Origin: Cyclina sinensis
Lineage: Eukaryota; Mollusca; Bivalvia; Venerida; Veneridae
Reading direction: 5' to 3'
DNA: 64,000 nucleotides
Assembly (NCBI GenBank): GCA_012932295.1
Contig: JAAONU010000009.1
Span: forward strand, 11,573,535-11,637,534
The notes below the pieces were generated by a model. It was not told the DNA's origin, did no database searches, and was given only the letters and a program-made list of their open reading frames with translations. Shown here piece by piece: positions 1 through 12,657 of the stretch (position 1 is the stretch's first letter; each line of letters starts with the position of its first letter). The translations under genes were made by a program, and so were the position numbers.

Positions 1-1209
1 AAAGTAGAAAAGCTTTGTTGATGCTCTAGAGGTTACATTTTCAGTCCAAATATCCTTGAAATTTGTCAGAAAGGTTGTTTCAATGATTTCTAGCTCATAT
101 TTGGATATAGGTCATCTGGCATCAAAAACTAGGTCACAGAGCCCAAATATGTGAAAACCTTTTTAACACTCCAGAGGTTGCTTTTTTAGTCCAAATAACC
201 TGGAAATTTGTCAGAAAGGTTGTTTCTATGATTTCTAGCTCAAGTTCTATTCTGGGTCAACTGGAGTAAAAAACTAGGTCACAGAGCCCAAATATGGAAA
301 AACTTTGTAAACACTCTAGAGGCTACATTTTCAGTCAAAATGTTCTGGAAAATTTTCAGAGAAGGTGTTTTGATGATTTTTAGCTTAATTTCGTATATGG
401 GTCATCTTGGGTCAAAAACTAGGTCAGAGAGCCCAAATATGGAAAAGCCTTATTAACACTCTAGAGGTTACATTTTCAGTCTAAATATCAGATATCAATT
501 TGTCAGAAAGGTTGAATCAGTGATTTCTAGCTCATATTTTGATATGAGTCATCTGGGATCAAAAACTAGGTCACAGAAGCCAAATATGTAAAAACCTTGT
601 TAACATTCTAGAGGCTACATTTTCAGTCTAAATGTCCTGGAAATTTGTCAGAAAAGTTGTTTTGTTGATTTGTAGCTCAAGTTTGAATATGGGTCATCTG
701 TGGTCAAAAGCTAGGTCACAGAACCCAAAACCTTGTTAACTCTCTGAAGGTATCATTTTAATTCCAAATAACCTGGAAATTTGTCAGAAAGCTTAATTCT
801 ATGGTTTCTAGCTCAGGTTTGAATATGGGTCATCTGGAGTCGAAACATCTTGGTCACAGAGCCCAAATATTGAAAAACTTTGTAAACACTAGAGGCTTCA
901 TTTTAAGTCCAAATGTCCTGGAAAATTGTCAGAAAGTTTGTTTTGATGATTTGTAGCTCAAGTTTGGATATGGGTTATCTGGGGTCAAAAACTAGGTCAC
1001 AGAGCCAAAATATCAAAAAACCTTGTTAACACTCTAGAGGCTACTTTTTCAGTCCAAATATCCTTGAAATTTGTCAGAGAGATTGTTTCAATAATTTCTA
1101 GGTCAAATTCGAATATGGATCATCTGGGGTCAATTAACCAGGTCCATAGCAACTTTGTTAAAAGCAGTCATACTCAGGTGAGCGATACAGGGCCATCATG
1201 GCCCTCTTG
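1..1209 (+). repeat. 3' part of hairpin-tailed element, ~142 bp tandem units
   Basis: About eight diverged copies of a unit of roughly 140-150 bp. It is recognisable by 'GTCACAGAGCCCAAATATGG', a run like 'AATTTGTCAGAAAGGTTGTT' and 'GATTTCTAGCTCAAG'. The array ends in a tail module (GGTCAATTAACCAGG ... AGCAGTCATACTCAGG) and then the palindrome AGGGCCATCATGGCCCTC followed by TTG. The head lies upstream of the window. The same unit recurs at 13850-15960 and 23610-24850. Frames inside it are chance readings. Confidence 0.85.
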
Positions 1210-1902
1210 TTGTTATTTATGGTTTGATTTGATTTATACTGGGGCAAAACAACACTTATGACAAAACTGACACATTGAATCATTCAGCTGTGACCTTGAC
1301 TTTCAAATGACCCTGACCATCAGGTCAAATTATTGAATTTTGCTAATATTGCCCATTTTTAGTTCTTTTTTATTAATACTTGGACAAAACAACGCTCATG
1401 ACAAAGCCTACATGTTAAATTATTCTATTCAAGTATGACCTTAACCTTTAAATGACCTTTACAGTCAAGTTCTAATTATTGCATTTTGCTAAAATAGCCA
1501 AACTTTTGTTATTTATGGACGGATTTGATCTGTACAGGGACAAAACAACATTGAGAATAAAACAAACGTGTTGAACAATTCAAGCATTACCTTGACCTTT
1601 AAATGACCTTGATATTACTTAACTAGGCTATATCTTTGTTTTGAAAGGATGTAGTGTCTTCATGCTTGGACATAATTACCTTTTAGACAATACCTCCAAA
1701 GAAGGTTAAACTTAACTTGACCTTGACCTTTAAGGTCAAATTTCTGAATTTTGTTAATATTGGCCATAACTTTGTTATGTATAATTATATTTTCAAATGA
1801 TGTTTCATTTGAAATCCCTTCACCACAATGTGCTTCCTCTGATGTGTTAGCCTTTTGAAATAGGAAAAAGTCGAGCGTGGCCCCCGCTTGCGGTGGCTCT
1901 TG
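1210..1902 (+). repeat. Tandem array rich in TGACCTTGACC, with a CTCTTG tail
   Basis: Degenerate units of about 150 bp carry 'GGGACAAAACAACA' and 'ACCTTGACCTTTAAATGACC'. The block ends in a GC-rich tail (GTGGCCCCCGCTTGCGG, then TGGCTCTTG) before a run of T. The final CTCTTG matches the end of other element families in this window. It hosts the element ending at 1209, so its own start lies upstream of the window. Confidence 0.6.
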
Positions 1903-3090
1903 TTTTCACTGTTGTTGCCAAATAAATCATAGTTAATTTATATATTCATTCCCGGTGTAATTGGATTCAGTAACTTTGATAACTAGCATAAATTGCAGGC
2001 CTTACTACACTAAAAACTGATGATTGTAATTCTAAGTAATGTACTTGTAACAATAACAACAGTGACATGATTTCTCTCAAAACAACGTCATTTACCATAA
2101 GAGTATTTTTGCTTGGCACAGTTCAATTTTTATTGGAATTGTATTATTATAGATAAAGATACCAAATTGATTTGCAGTCAAATTCAGAGGTAAGAAATCT
2201 ACGTAAAAGGTCGATAATACTTAGCAGCTTCATTCCTGTGATTTGTATTACTGTATTCCGAGAAATTATTTCGCGCTTTTAAAGTTAGCGCTTTTCGCGG
2301 TAGGTATGTTACCGCAAATTTTAATAACCGCGAAAAAGTCAAAATTTGTAACCAATCCGCGAACATTTTTAGCTTCAACAAACTAAAGTATTATTATGAT
2401 GTACTAGTATTACAAATAAATTTTAAGTACCACTGCAATTATACCATTAAATTTAGACTATTTATACAAAGTGTGATGTCAGAAAGCGTTTACTTACATA
2501 GGGTTTCACAACGTTTTTATATGCAATGATAAAAACACAGTATCAAAACCACAAAGAACATGTTTTATGTACATAATCAGACAAGCACAAATCATTGTCA
2601 GTATAAGTTATTTTATAATATACTCCTACAGGACTGATACAACAATCAAGTTTTATTTACATAATTATACAAGCTTATATTGCGATAAACACTTATTTAA
2701 TTTATTTAACTTCATGATAGATTAATTCACTCAATTTTGCATTAACTTAAGTTTGTTACAAGTGTTCACGAACATATAGGCTCATAATTTACATACGAGG
2801 ATTGTTGATAATTCTTATACAAATCAGATTATTCATAGGTAATTATAATAGTATTAGCTGAAAATGAAAATGTTATTGTATTCTACTGAAAGGTCCGTTA
2901 TCATACGGGTATTGAAATACTAGTAACCTAGTACGTTGTATGTTCTTTATCATAGCGATTTGATATTCGGGAAATTCGCGGTCATAATGATTGCGCAAAA
3001 ATTTGTCTCCGCAAAAATGCCAATCATATAAAAAAACGCAAAATACTGTATCCGTGAAAGTTTCTACGGATACAGTATTCAGCGGGGGAT
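1903..3090. other. Lower-copy AT-rich DNA with degraded MITE-like segments
   Basis: I see no gene. A stretch at 2245-2380 with repeated CGCG and 'TTTCGCGCTTTTAAAG', and a similar stretch at 2960-3060, resemble ends of a degraded miniature transposon. No clean terminal repeats could be drawn. The rest is AT-rich without tandem structure. Earlier exons of the MALSU1 gene were looked for here and not found. Confidence 0.4.
3042..3079. repeat. Perfect 14 bp stem hairpin
   Basis: AATACTGTATCCGT (3042-3055) is exactly complementary to ACGGATACAGTATT (3066-3079) across a 10-base loop. A related TACTGTATTCCG lies at 2249. It probably marks an end of a small transposon. It is not followed by a T run and is not a bacterial-type terminator. 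Confidence 0.7.
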
Positions 3091-4453
3091 ATCAGTTCAA
3101 CCAATTTTTAACGAGGTTTTCTGAAGGAAAACTCTGGTTATTAGATTGGGGTATGTTGGCGAGCAGGTGGACGGGCAGGCGTAAACAATTTTATCAGTGC
3201 GCAACTTCTCCTACATTTCTCAAGGGTTTTTGACCAAACTTTCACAGGATCTTTGTCATCAAGTGCCCTGGCACATGTTATTGGGGTTTTGTGATTCATA
3301 CAGTTTTGGCAGAATTATGGCCCTTTGTTATTAGCTCAGCTGAGCACAAAGTATTCAGGGTTAGCTTTTCTGATCGGTCTTTGTCCGTCCTCCATCCGTC
3401 AGTCCATCCATCAATCAGCAACTTTTCATTCAAACGACATCTCCTCTGAAACTAAAAGGCCAAATTTAATGAAACTTGCCTGGGATATTCCTTGCATGAA
3501 GCTCTACCAAAATTGTTCTAATGGTTCTGGTCAATTCAATTTCTGGTTCACTGTAGCTAAAAATAGATTTTAAAAGTTGGATCTTTAAAAATCTTCTTCT
3601 CCGAAACCTTAAGGCCTGGAGCTTAGATACTTGGTATGGCATCATCTATTGAACCTCTACCAAGTTTGTTTAAATTATGACCCTGGGGTCAAAACTGACC
3701 CCACTCCAGGGGTCAGTTCATTTTACATAGATTTATATAGGGAAAACTTAAAAATCTTCTTTTCAGAAACCACAAAGCCTAGAGTTTAAAGATTTGGTGT
3801 GCAGCATTGTCTAGTGGACCTCTGTGCAGTTTGTTCAAATCATGGCCCCTGGGTCAAAAATGGCCCTGCCCCAGGGGTCACATGCTTTACATAGAGTTAT
3901 ATAGGAAAAAATTTAAAAAAGTCTTGTCAGAAACCGCAAGGCATAGAGTTTAGATATTTGGTATGTAGAATTGCCTAGTGGACCTCTACTAAGTTTGTTC
4001 AAATAATAGCCACTGGGTCAAAATAGGCCCTGCCCCGGGGGTCACTTGTTTATCAAGAGTTATATAGGCGAAAAGTTTTAAAAATCTTCTTGTAAGAAAC
4101 CAAAAGGCATAGAGCATAGATATTTTGTATGTAGCAATGTCTAGAAGACCTCTACCAATTTTGTTTAAATCATGGCTCCTGGATCAAAAATGGCCCTATC
4201 CCAGTGGTCACATGTTTTACATAGAGTTATATAGGAAAAACTTTAAAAATCTTCTTTTCAGATACCACAGGGCCTAGAGTTAAGATATTTGGTGTGCAGC
4301 ATTGTCTATTTGACCTCTACCAAGTTTGTTCAAATCATAGCCCCTGGGTCAAAAAATGACCCGCCCCATGGGTGTCAAGTTTTACATAGAATTATATAGG
4401 AAAAACTTTAAAAATCTTCTTGTTAGAAACCACAAGGCCTAGAGTTTAGATTT

Positions 4454-5916
4454 TTAGCTCACCTGAGCAAATGCTCAGGGTGAGCTATTGTGATCACCCT
4501 GTGTCCGGCGTCTGTCGTCCGTCGTCAACATTTACTTTAAATGACATCTCCTCCTAAACCACAAAGCTATTTTTAACCAAACTTTACAGAAATGTCCTTA
4601 TATTGCCCTTTCCTAAAATTGCTCAAACCGTTCCGCTCCATTGCACATAAGGGCTGCAAAAGCTAAAAATAGAAAAAATTTCAAACAACATCTCCTTCTA
4701 AACGGTTAAGAGATTTTCCACCAAATTTCACAAAAATGTTCCTTACATAGCCCTATATTAAAATTGCTAAAATGGTTCCGCTCCATTGAACAAAATGGCT
4801 GCCAGAGCTAAAAATAGATTTTTATCAATATTTGGCTTCAAATGACATCTCTTCCTTAACCACTTGGCCATTTTAAACCAAATTTGACAGAAATGTTCCT
4901 TATAATGCCCTTTTCTAAAATTGCTCAAACCGTTCGGCTCCATTGCACATAAGGGCTACAAAAGCTAAAAATAAAAAAAAATTCAATCAACATCTCCTCC
5001 TAAACGGTTGGGAGATTTTCCACCAAATTTCACTGAAATGTTCCTTTCATAGCCCCATATAAAAATTGCTAAAATGGTTCCGCTCCATTGATCAAAATGG
5101 CCGCCAGAGCTAAAAATAGATTTTTGTCAATATTTGGCTTCAAATGTCATCTCCTTCTAAACCACTTGGCCATTTTAAACCAAATTTGACAGAAATGTTC
5201 CTTATAATGCCCTTTTCTAAAATTGCTCAAACCATTCTGCTACATTGCACGTAAGGGCTGCAAAAGCTAAAAATAGAAAAAAATTCAATCAACATCTCCT
5301 CCTTAACGGTTGGGAGATTTTCCAGCAAATTTCACTGAAATGTTCCTTACATAGCTCTCTATTAAAATTGCTAAAACAGTTCTGCTCCATTGAACAAAAT
5401 GGCTGCATGAGCTAAAAATAGATTTTTATCAATATTTTGCTTCAAATGACATCTCCTCCAAAAGCACGTGGCCATTTTAAGCCAAATTTGACAGAAATGT
5501 TCCTTCTAAGGCCGTTTTCTAAAATTGCTCGAACCGTTCCACTACATTGCACATAAGGGCTGCAAAAGCTAAAAGTAGAAAAGAAATCAAACAGCATCTC
5601 CTCCTCAATGGCAAGGTAATTTTCCATCAAATGTCACCGAAATGTTCCTTACATACACCTTTATTAAAATTGTTTAAATGGTTCTGCCTCATTGAACAAA
5701 ATGGCCACCGGAGCTAAAAATAAGTTGTTTTCAAAATATTGCTTCAAATGACATCTCTTCACAAGCTGTTATCACGAAATTGCCTCTTCCCCATGGATTT
5801 TTTGTATAAAAGATGAGATCTTTGAATATCTTCAGTTAGAAAATGTCATGTTGCATCTAATGTTTGCTCGAGCAAAGTACTCAGGTGAGCGATCCAGGGC
5901 CATCATGGCCCTCTTG
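4454..5916 (+). mobile_element. Nested hairpin-headed element, 'CTCCATTGCACATAAGGGC' array
   Basis: The head TTAGCTCACCTGAGC with inverted partner GCTCAGGGTGAGC is followed by GTCCGTC linker sequence. About eight alternating half-units of ~145 bp follow ('GACATCTCCTCCTAAACC', 'AAAATTGCTAAAATGGTTCC'). A 3' module at 5810-5880 leads to the GGGCCATCATGGCCC palindrome and CTCTTG. The outer unit is split as AGAGTTTAGATTT / TTGGTATGG, which rejoins as the normal outer repeat, so both ends are defined to within a few T residues. Confidence 0.8.
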
Positions 5917-6827
5917 TTGGTATGGAGCATTGTCTAGTGGACCTTTACCAAGTTTGTTCAAATCATGACCCTTGGGTCAAAACTGGCCCCACCTGGGGGA
6001 TCATTTGATTTTACACAAAGACTTATATAAAGAAAGCTTAAAAAATCGGCTGCTCTGAAAAACCAAGGGCTAGACCTTCAATTGTTGGTTGTTATGTCTC
6101 CCGTCAACCCCCCCTTCTGATGGAGACATATTGTTTTTGCCCTGTCTATGGGTGTCTATTTGTCTGTCTGTCTGTCACACTTTGTTTCCTTTCAATAACT
6201 TGAGTACCAGTTGACCCACAGCCTTAAAACCTCGCAAGGTTATTGCCCTCATTGAGTAGAAATAAACCCTTTTGTTTTTTGGGTCAGTAGGTCAAAAGTC
6301 AAGGTCAGAGGGACCTCAAGAATGAAAACCGTTTCCACTCAATAACAGGAGTACCATTTCACCCAGACCCTTCAAACTTCATAGGATGATTGCGTTTACT
6401 AAATAGAAGAACCATATTGTTTTTGGGGCTAGTATGTTAAAGGTCAGGGTCACAGGGGCCTTTAGAGTGAAAAGTCTTTATGCAGAGTAACTGTATTACC
6501 ATTACACCCAGAGCCTTCAAACTTTATAGGATAATTGTATTAGAAGAACCCTATTGTTTTTAGGGTCCATAGGTCAAAGGCTAAGTTCACAGGGACCTCT
6601 AGAGTGAAAACTATTTCTGCTCAGTAACTGGAGTACCATTTTACCCAGAGCCTTCAAACTTCGTAGGATGATTGTCTTTACTCAGTAAAAGAACCCTATC
6701 ATTTTTGGGGTCAGTAGGTCAACGGTCAAGGTCACAGGGACCTGTAGATTGAAAACTATTTCTGCTCAGTAACTGGAGTACCATTACACCCAGAACCTTC
6801 AAACTTCATAGGGTATTTATATCCCCG

Positions 6828-7870
6828 AAACGAAGTTTGGGTGGTATATAGGAGTCACCCAGTGGTTGGTCGGACGGGTGGCGGGCGGGCAGGCAGTCAG
6901 TCCATTGTAATTTCCTTGTCTGGAGCATAACGTGAAAACTACTGGTTGGAATTCAATGCAACTACATACAATGGTCAAGCACAATGAGAGGAAGTGCAGT
7001 GTTCAAGAATCATAACTCCATCTTTACTATTTGCAGAGATATTGCCCTTTATTGGTTTTCCTTGTCCAGAGCATAACTTGAAAATTACTGGTTGGAATTC
7101 AGTGCAACTTCAAACAATGGTAAAGCACAAGGTGAGAAAGTGCAGTGCTCAGAAATCATAACTCTATCTTCAGTATTTGCAGTGTTATTGCTCTTTGTTG
7201 GTTGTCCTTTTCCAGAGCATAACTTGAAAAGTACTGGTTGGAATTCAATGCAACTTCATACAATAGTAAAGCACAATGAAAGGAAGTGCAGTGTACAAGA
7301 GCTATAACTCTATATTCACTATTTGCACAATTATTGCCCTTTGTTTGTTTTCCTCTTAGGGAGCATAACTTGAAAACTACTGGTAGGAATTAAATGCAAC
7401 TCATACAATGGTCAAGCTTGATGACAGGAAGTGCATTTTGCAAAAGCCATAACTTCATCTTCACTATTTGCAGAGTTATTGCCCTTTGTTGCTTTTCCTT
7501 GTCTGGAGCATAACTTGAAAACTACTGGTTGGAATTCACTGCAACTTCATACAATGATCAAGCACAATGACAGGAAGTGCAGTGTATAAGAGCTATAACT
7601 ACACCTTCAGTACTAGCAGAGTTATTGCTCCTTTGTTGGTTTTCCTTGTGCAGAGCATAACTTGAAAACTACTGGTTGTAATCCAGTACAACTTCATACA
7701 ATGGTCAAGCACAATGACAGGAAATGCAATGTACAAGAACCACAACTATCTTTAATTGCCCACAACCATAACTCTATTGCAATTCTTTTACAAAGTATTC
7801 TGTTACTAATAACTTCCTCAGTTCCGAAGCAGTCTTGCGGGGGTATTAATTACATTAAGTGATAGCTGTA
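6828..7870 (+). mobile_element. Nested element with TATATCCCC head and ~143 bp units
   Basis: The head is an imperfect palindrome of type TATATCCCCGAAACGAAG ... TTTGGGTGGTATATAG, followed by 'GGAGTCACCCAGTGGTTGG'. Six or so units carry 'ACTGGTTGGAATTCAATGC' and 'AGTTATTGCCCTTTGTTGG'. The end module has 'ACAAAGTATTCTGTTACTAA' and a GCGGGGGT stretch. The host array is interrupted at 'CTTCATAGGGTA' and resumes at 'TTAGAAGAACCCAATTG'. The family recurs at 11391-13665. The exact 3' end is uncertain. Confidence 0.65.
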
Positions 7871-8114
7871 GTTATATTTTAGAAGAACCCAATTGTTTTT
7901 GGGGTCTGTAGGTTAAAGGTCAAGTTCACTGGGACCTGTAGAGTAAAACTATTTCTCCTCAAAAATTTGAGTACCATTACACCCAGAGACTTCAAACATA
8001 TTGCAAACTTATTCAAACTTGCGAACAACGAACACCCATAACAACCAATAACAATACTTCTAACATGAGCAGTAATACCCAGGTGAGCGATTTAGGGCCA
8101 TCATTGCCCTCTTG

Positions 8115-8350
8115 TTTTAAAAAATCAGAGAAATACACTTCTGTTCTCAACTCCTACTACATTTCTCAAGCGATTTTGACTAAACTTTCACAGAAGCTTT
8201 GTCATCAAGTGTCTTGGAGCATTTTGTCAGGGTTTTGGATTCAAACATTTTTGGCGAAATTATTGCCCTTTGTTGTTTTTTTTTAAAAAAACCCAGAGAA
8301 ATACAACTTCTGTACACAACTCCTCCTTCATTTCTCAAGTGGTTGTCCCG
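8115..8350 (+). repeat. Remainder of the ~146 bp host array
   Basis: Two units ('CTCCTACATTTCTCAAG', 'ACTTTCACAGAAGCTTTGTC') continue the array seen at 3186-3330. This is the array into which the 3331-8114 element inserted. Confidence 0.65.
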
Positions 8351-9180
8351 GAAATCGAGGGCTCGTTCCTTAGTCCCGGAAAGACACCCAATGTCCCGGA
8401 AAACATGAAAATCGCGCATACCTTTGATCAGGCCAGTCAAATTTTTGACAGGCCGCTAATTCTTTCATTATTCGTTATGGTAATATGTTCCGATTGGGCG
8501 AATTCACCACGTGTCCTTGATAACCAATTAACAAATGACTGCTATCGGCTATCGATTTATTGATCTGCCCCTTTCAAAGACTGTCGCTGCGGTAATTGGT
8601 GTTAATAGAGATAGACCTTAAAATTAGATTTAATGCAAATGCGCATCAACCTTACTGACAAAGACTATGATTTTTAAATCATTAACTTGTTTGTGGTTTG
8701 TTGCTGTCGTCGGAATTGGTATCACTGGAGATGCAACTTAAAATTAAACTGAGTTTTTCACATATCGGTCCGACATAGAAAATGTAAGTTTAAAAGTTAT
8801 TCGTGATGAATATTGTAATGTTCAATCAAATCGCACCGATACTTGTAATAAGAAGCATAGACGACGCTGTCATCAAAGCCCGTGATTCAACTTGAATTTG
8901 AGTTTATGATGTTAATTAATTAATGCTACTCAGTTATTATTTTATGATCACTGCTACACAATTACTATGCTATTGCAACTAAAATAGAAGGTATGAAACT
9001 GATGGTACTGATGTGTATTTGAAACACGTGCACGGCTTTTCTCGCCAAAAACGGAATCCAGTCCAATTTTGTGTACTGCCACCAGTAGGGCATTGAAAGT
9101 ATATGAATAGTTGTATGTCCCAGAAAATCGGCTCAAATCATGGAAATTCAATATCAAAATCCCTGAAATGGCAAGAAAAA
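8351..9180. other. Low-copy AT-rich DNA with scattered TCCCGGAAA words
   Basis: No gene is recognised. TGTCCCGGAAA-like words occur at 8346, 8374, 8393 and, diverged, at 9117, suggesting remnants of a small dispersed repeat. The short frames here lack supporting splice sites or family resemblance. Earlier MALSU1 exons were looked for and not found. Confidence 0.4.
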
Positions 9181-10515
9181 TTTGACAGGTATGCTATTAA
9201 ACTACTTGAAAGTTTTTAAAATAACTTGGCACAAATGATCACCATTATGAGACGAGCGCAAAAACCAGGTTGGTATCCCCAAGTCAGGGTCACTAAGGTC
9301 ATATATCAAAATGTCCAAATTTGTGTTCGCTCTGTTACTATTTAACTGCTTGAAAGTTTTTAGAATAACTTGGCACAAATGATCACCATTATAAGAAGAT
9401 GTACAGAGTGCAACAACAGGGTCCCTACCCACAAGGTCATACTTAAAAGTCATATATAAAAAAGTCCACATTTCATGTCTGCTCCATTACTAATTATTAA
9501 ACTGCTTGAAAATTTTTATGCCCCCACAAAGTGGGGTGCATATAGCGTTGCACTTGTCCGTCCGTCCGTCCGTCTGTCCGTACGTCCCGAAATCTTGTCA
9601 AGGATCACTTTTTCCTGCACTTAGGAAACAGTATCCAGTTAGTTACTAACATTTACAGCTGTACATTTTGATATTTTTGTTCCTTTTGTTCACTAATGCA
9701 TTGTTAGTACTTTTATACATTCATTAGCACACAACAGAAGGTCAGAACAAAATGTCTTCCTATACCACTGGGCCAGTTGCAATAAATCATCACAGGAATG
9801 ATCCTTTTATGGTCCCCATTTCAGTTTTGTATAAAAAATATGGAATTCCATGCAGAGTTCTGGTTACCATAGCAACCGAAACGAAAAACTTTTAAAAATC
9901 TTCTTGTCTGAAACTACAAGGCCAACGCTTAGGTATTTGGTTTGTAGTATCATCTAGTGGACTCTACCAAAATCTTAAAAATCATGGCTCCAGGGTTAGA
10001 ATTGGCCCCCACCACAGAGGTCACTTCGTTTTGCAAAGACTTTAATTGGAAAATCTTTCAAAATCTTAATGTCTGAAACCACACTGCCTAGAGTTTAGAT
10101 ACTTGGTTTGTAGTATCATTAATGGACCTCTACCAGTATCTTATAAATCATGGCTTCAGGGTCAGAATTGGCCCCACCTGAGAAGACACTTTATTTTGTA
10201 TAGACTTCTATAAGAAAATCATTCAAAATCTTCTTGTCTTAAAAATACAAGACCTAGAGCTTAGATATTTGTCAGGATCTTTGTCTTGATGATATCTCAG
10301 TTAGGTTTGAATATATGTCACCAGTGGTCAAAAACTAGGTCGAAACGTCCAAATGGCATTAAAACTTGTCAGAATGTTTGTCTTGATGAGCTTTAGGTCA
10401 AGTTTGAATATGGGTCATGTTTCTTTAACCAACCTCATTCCAACATGGGTTCCAGAATAATGGCCCCTTAGTAATGGGATGCAGGTGAATGATGGAGGGC
10501 CATTATGACCCTCTT
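9181..10515 (+). repeat. Two tandem arrays, the second with a TATGCCCCCAC hairpin head
   Basis: 9181-9513 has ~155 bp units with 'AACTTGGCACAAATGATCAC'. At 9519 a head TATGCCCCCACAAAGTGGGG with GTGCATATAG starts a new block, followed by (GTCC)n. Its array resembles the 'GAAACCACAAGGCCTAGAG' class. It ends in a degenerate tail (GAGGGCCATTATGACCCTC then TTG, near 10496-10515). Different head, same layout as the AGCTCACC elements. Confidence 0.65.
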
Positions 10516-11250
10516 GCATGAAAAGCTTTCAAATCTTCTCCGGCAAAGAAATCAGGCCAGTTATAATAAAACTTCACAGAAATGGTCCTTAGATGTTCCA
10601 CTTTTAAAATTGTATAAAAAGTAGAATTCCATGCAGAACTCTGGTTTCCATGGCAACTGAATGGAAAAATTTCAAAAGTCTTCTTCTCAGGAACGGCTGA
10701 CTCAATTTGAAAATAATTTGGCACAAACGTTCTCTGTGTGAGAACCCTCTATTTAAATTGTGAAATGTATTTCAATCTATGGAAAACATGGCTGCAAGCG
10801 GGATGGGGCTTATTTTGCGTGATATGTCTGTGTGGGAAACTTTAAAGATCTGCTTCTTCTTAGATACTGCTGATCCAATTTTAAAATAATATAGCATAAA
10901 TGTTGCTTGGGTTACCAACTATATAAATCGTAAAGTGTATTGCCATGCATGAAAAAACATGGCAGCAAGGAATATGGTTTATTTTCCATATGTCTGTATA
11001 GCTTCATCTTAGAAACTGCAGGTCCAATTTGAAAGTAATTTTGCATAAATGTTATTTTGGTGACCCTTTATATAAATTATGAAATTTATTGTGATCTTTG
11101 AAAAACATGGTCACCAGGGGAGGGGCTTATTTAGCTTTTTGACTTTATGGGGTAATCTTAAAAATCTAATCAGATTGGGGCAGGGCTTATGACGACCACA
11201 ATGACCTTGTAATTTTGGTTACACATGTTGTTTGTATAACATATTTCTGC
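10516..11250 (+). repeat. Degenerate tandem array just upstream of the MALSU1 exon
   Basis: Units of about 110-150 bp contain 'TTGGCATAAATGTT'-like and 'GCAAGGGATGGGGCTTATTT'-like words, with AT-rich spacers. There is no head or tail. The last 30 bases become the pyrimidine-rich 3' splice site of the next exon. Confidence 0.5.
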
Positions 11251-11256
11251 TTACAG

Positions 11257-11341
11257 TATAAACAGAAGAAAGACAAATCAGACAGGTATTTTACGGTTGA
11301 GGGAGAGACTGAGAAGTCTGACTGGTATGCCATGGATTTAG
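11257..11341 (+). CDS. MALSU1/RsfS-family protein, penultimate coding exon
   Basis: Exon of 85 bp (28 codons plus one base) bounded by a pyrimidine-rich 3' site (TTTCTGCTTACAG) and a strong donor (GTAAGT). It opens in phase 0 and ends in phase 1. It reads YKQKKDKSDRYF, then a segment ending KSDWYAMDL. The D-W-x3-D-x-G signature of the RsfS domain begins here and is completed by the glycine formed across the junction with 43268. The family binds uL14 of the large ribosomal subunit; animal MALSU1 acts in mitochondria during 39S assembly and keeps subunits from joining early. The transit peptide and first half of the domain must lie upstream of this window; no matching exon was found in 1-11250. 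Confidence 0.9.
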
Positions 11342-11412
11342 GTAAGTAATTTACTAAGCCAGTATTTACACGTAAAAAGGATAATGTATTGATGTACCTC
11401 CAAAACTAAGTT

Positions 11413-11461
11413 TGTGTGTGTGTGTGTGTGTGGGGGGGGGGGGGGGTGGGGGGGGGGGGGG
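11413..11461 (+). repeat. (GT)n followed by long G runs
   Basis: Nine or so GT dinucleotides are followed by 15 G, one T and 14 G. The tract begins 71 bp downstream of the MALSU1 exon donor, and its RNA would be able to form a G-quadruplex. Its length may be partly an assembly or sequencing artefact. Confidence 0.85.
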
Positions 11462-12657
11462 CAAAACAGGAGTCACCCGGTGGTTGGTCGGTCGGTAATT
11501 TTCTTGTCCAGAGTACAACTTGAAAACTAATGGTTGGAATTCAATGCAACTTTATACAATGATCAAGCACAATGACAGGAAGTGCAGTGTTCAAGAATCA
11601 TAACTCCATCTTCACTATTTACAGAGTTATTGCCCTTTGTTGTTTTCCTGTCCAGAGCATAACTTGAAAACTACTGGTTGGAATTCAATGCAACTTTATA
11701 AAATGGTCAAGCACAATGAGAGAAAGTGCAGTTTACAAGAGCTATAACTCTGTCTTCACTATTTGCAGAGTTATTGCACTTTGTTGGTTTTCCTTATCTG
11801 GAGCATAAATTGAAAACTTATGGTTGGAATTCAATGCAACTTCATACAATGGCCAAGCACAATGTGAGGAAGTGCATTGTTCAAGAATCATAACTCCATC
11901 TTCACTATTTGTAGAGTTATTGCTCTTTGTTGGTTTTCCTTGTCTGGAGCATTATTTGAAAACTACTGGTTTGAATTCAATGCGACTTCATACAATAATC
12001 AAGCACAATAAGAGGAAGTGCATTATACAAGAGCTATAACCCTATCTTCACTACTTGCAGAGTAATTGCCCTTTGTTAGTTTTCCTTGTCCGGAGCATTA
12101 TTTGAAAACTATTGGTTGGAATTCATTGCAACTTCATACAATGGTCAAGCACAATGACAGGAAGTGCATTGTACAAGAGCTATTACTCCATCTTCACTTT
12201 TTGCACAGTTATTGCCCTTTGCTGGTTTTCCTTGTCGGGAGCATTACTTGAAAACTACTGGTTTGAATTCAGGGCAACTTCATACAATGGTCAAGCAATA
12301 CCAGGGCAAGTGAAAGAGTTATAACTCTATCTTCACTATTTGCACAGTTATTGCCCTTTGTTGGATTTTCATGTCCAGACATAACTTGAAAACTACTGGT
12401 TTGAATTCAATGCAACTTCATACAGTGATCAAGCACAATGAGAGGAAGTGCATTGTACAAGAGCTATAACTCTATCTTCACTATTTGTAGAGTAATTGCC
12501 CTTTGTTGGTTTTCCTTGTGCAGAGCATAACTTGAAAACTACTGGTTGGAATTCAATGCAACTTCTTACAATGGTCAAGCACAATTACAGTAAATGCAAT
12601 GTACAAGAATGACAACTGTCTTTAATTGCCCACAACCATAACTCTATCTCAAATTTT

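Larger units (their letters stand above)
3331..8114 (+). mobile_element. Hairpin-headed tandem-repeat element (4.8 kb) with nested insertions
   Basis: The head TTAGCTCAGCTGAGC with an imperfect inverted partner is followed by a GTCC-rich linker. Arrays of ~163 bp units ('ATTTGGTATGTAGCATTGTC' class) follow. From about 6090 there is a second array class headed by an ATGTCTCC/GGAGACAT hairpin, with units containing 'GGTCACAGGGACCT' and 'CCAGAGCCTTCAAACTTCAT'. The tail at 8080-8114 is CAGGTGAGCGAT, a GGGCCATCATTGCCCT palindrome and CTTG. The flanks rejoin as one host array ('GCCCTTTGTTA' before, 'AAATCAGAGAAATACAC' after). Elements 4454-5916 and 6828-7870 lie inside. Confidence 0.7.

Noticed and set aside
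1..11250. Upstream exons of the MALSU1-like gene
   Set aside because: I looked for the first half of the RsfS domain (a VDYFV-like strand and an R-H-L-H-like segment) in the low-copy stretches and saw none, so they are assumed to lie outside the window.
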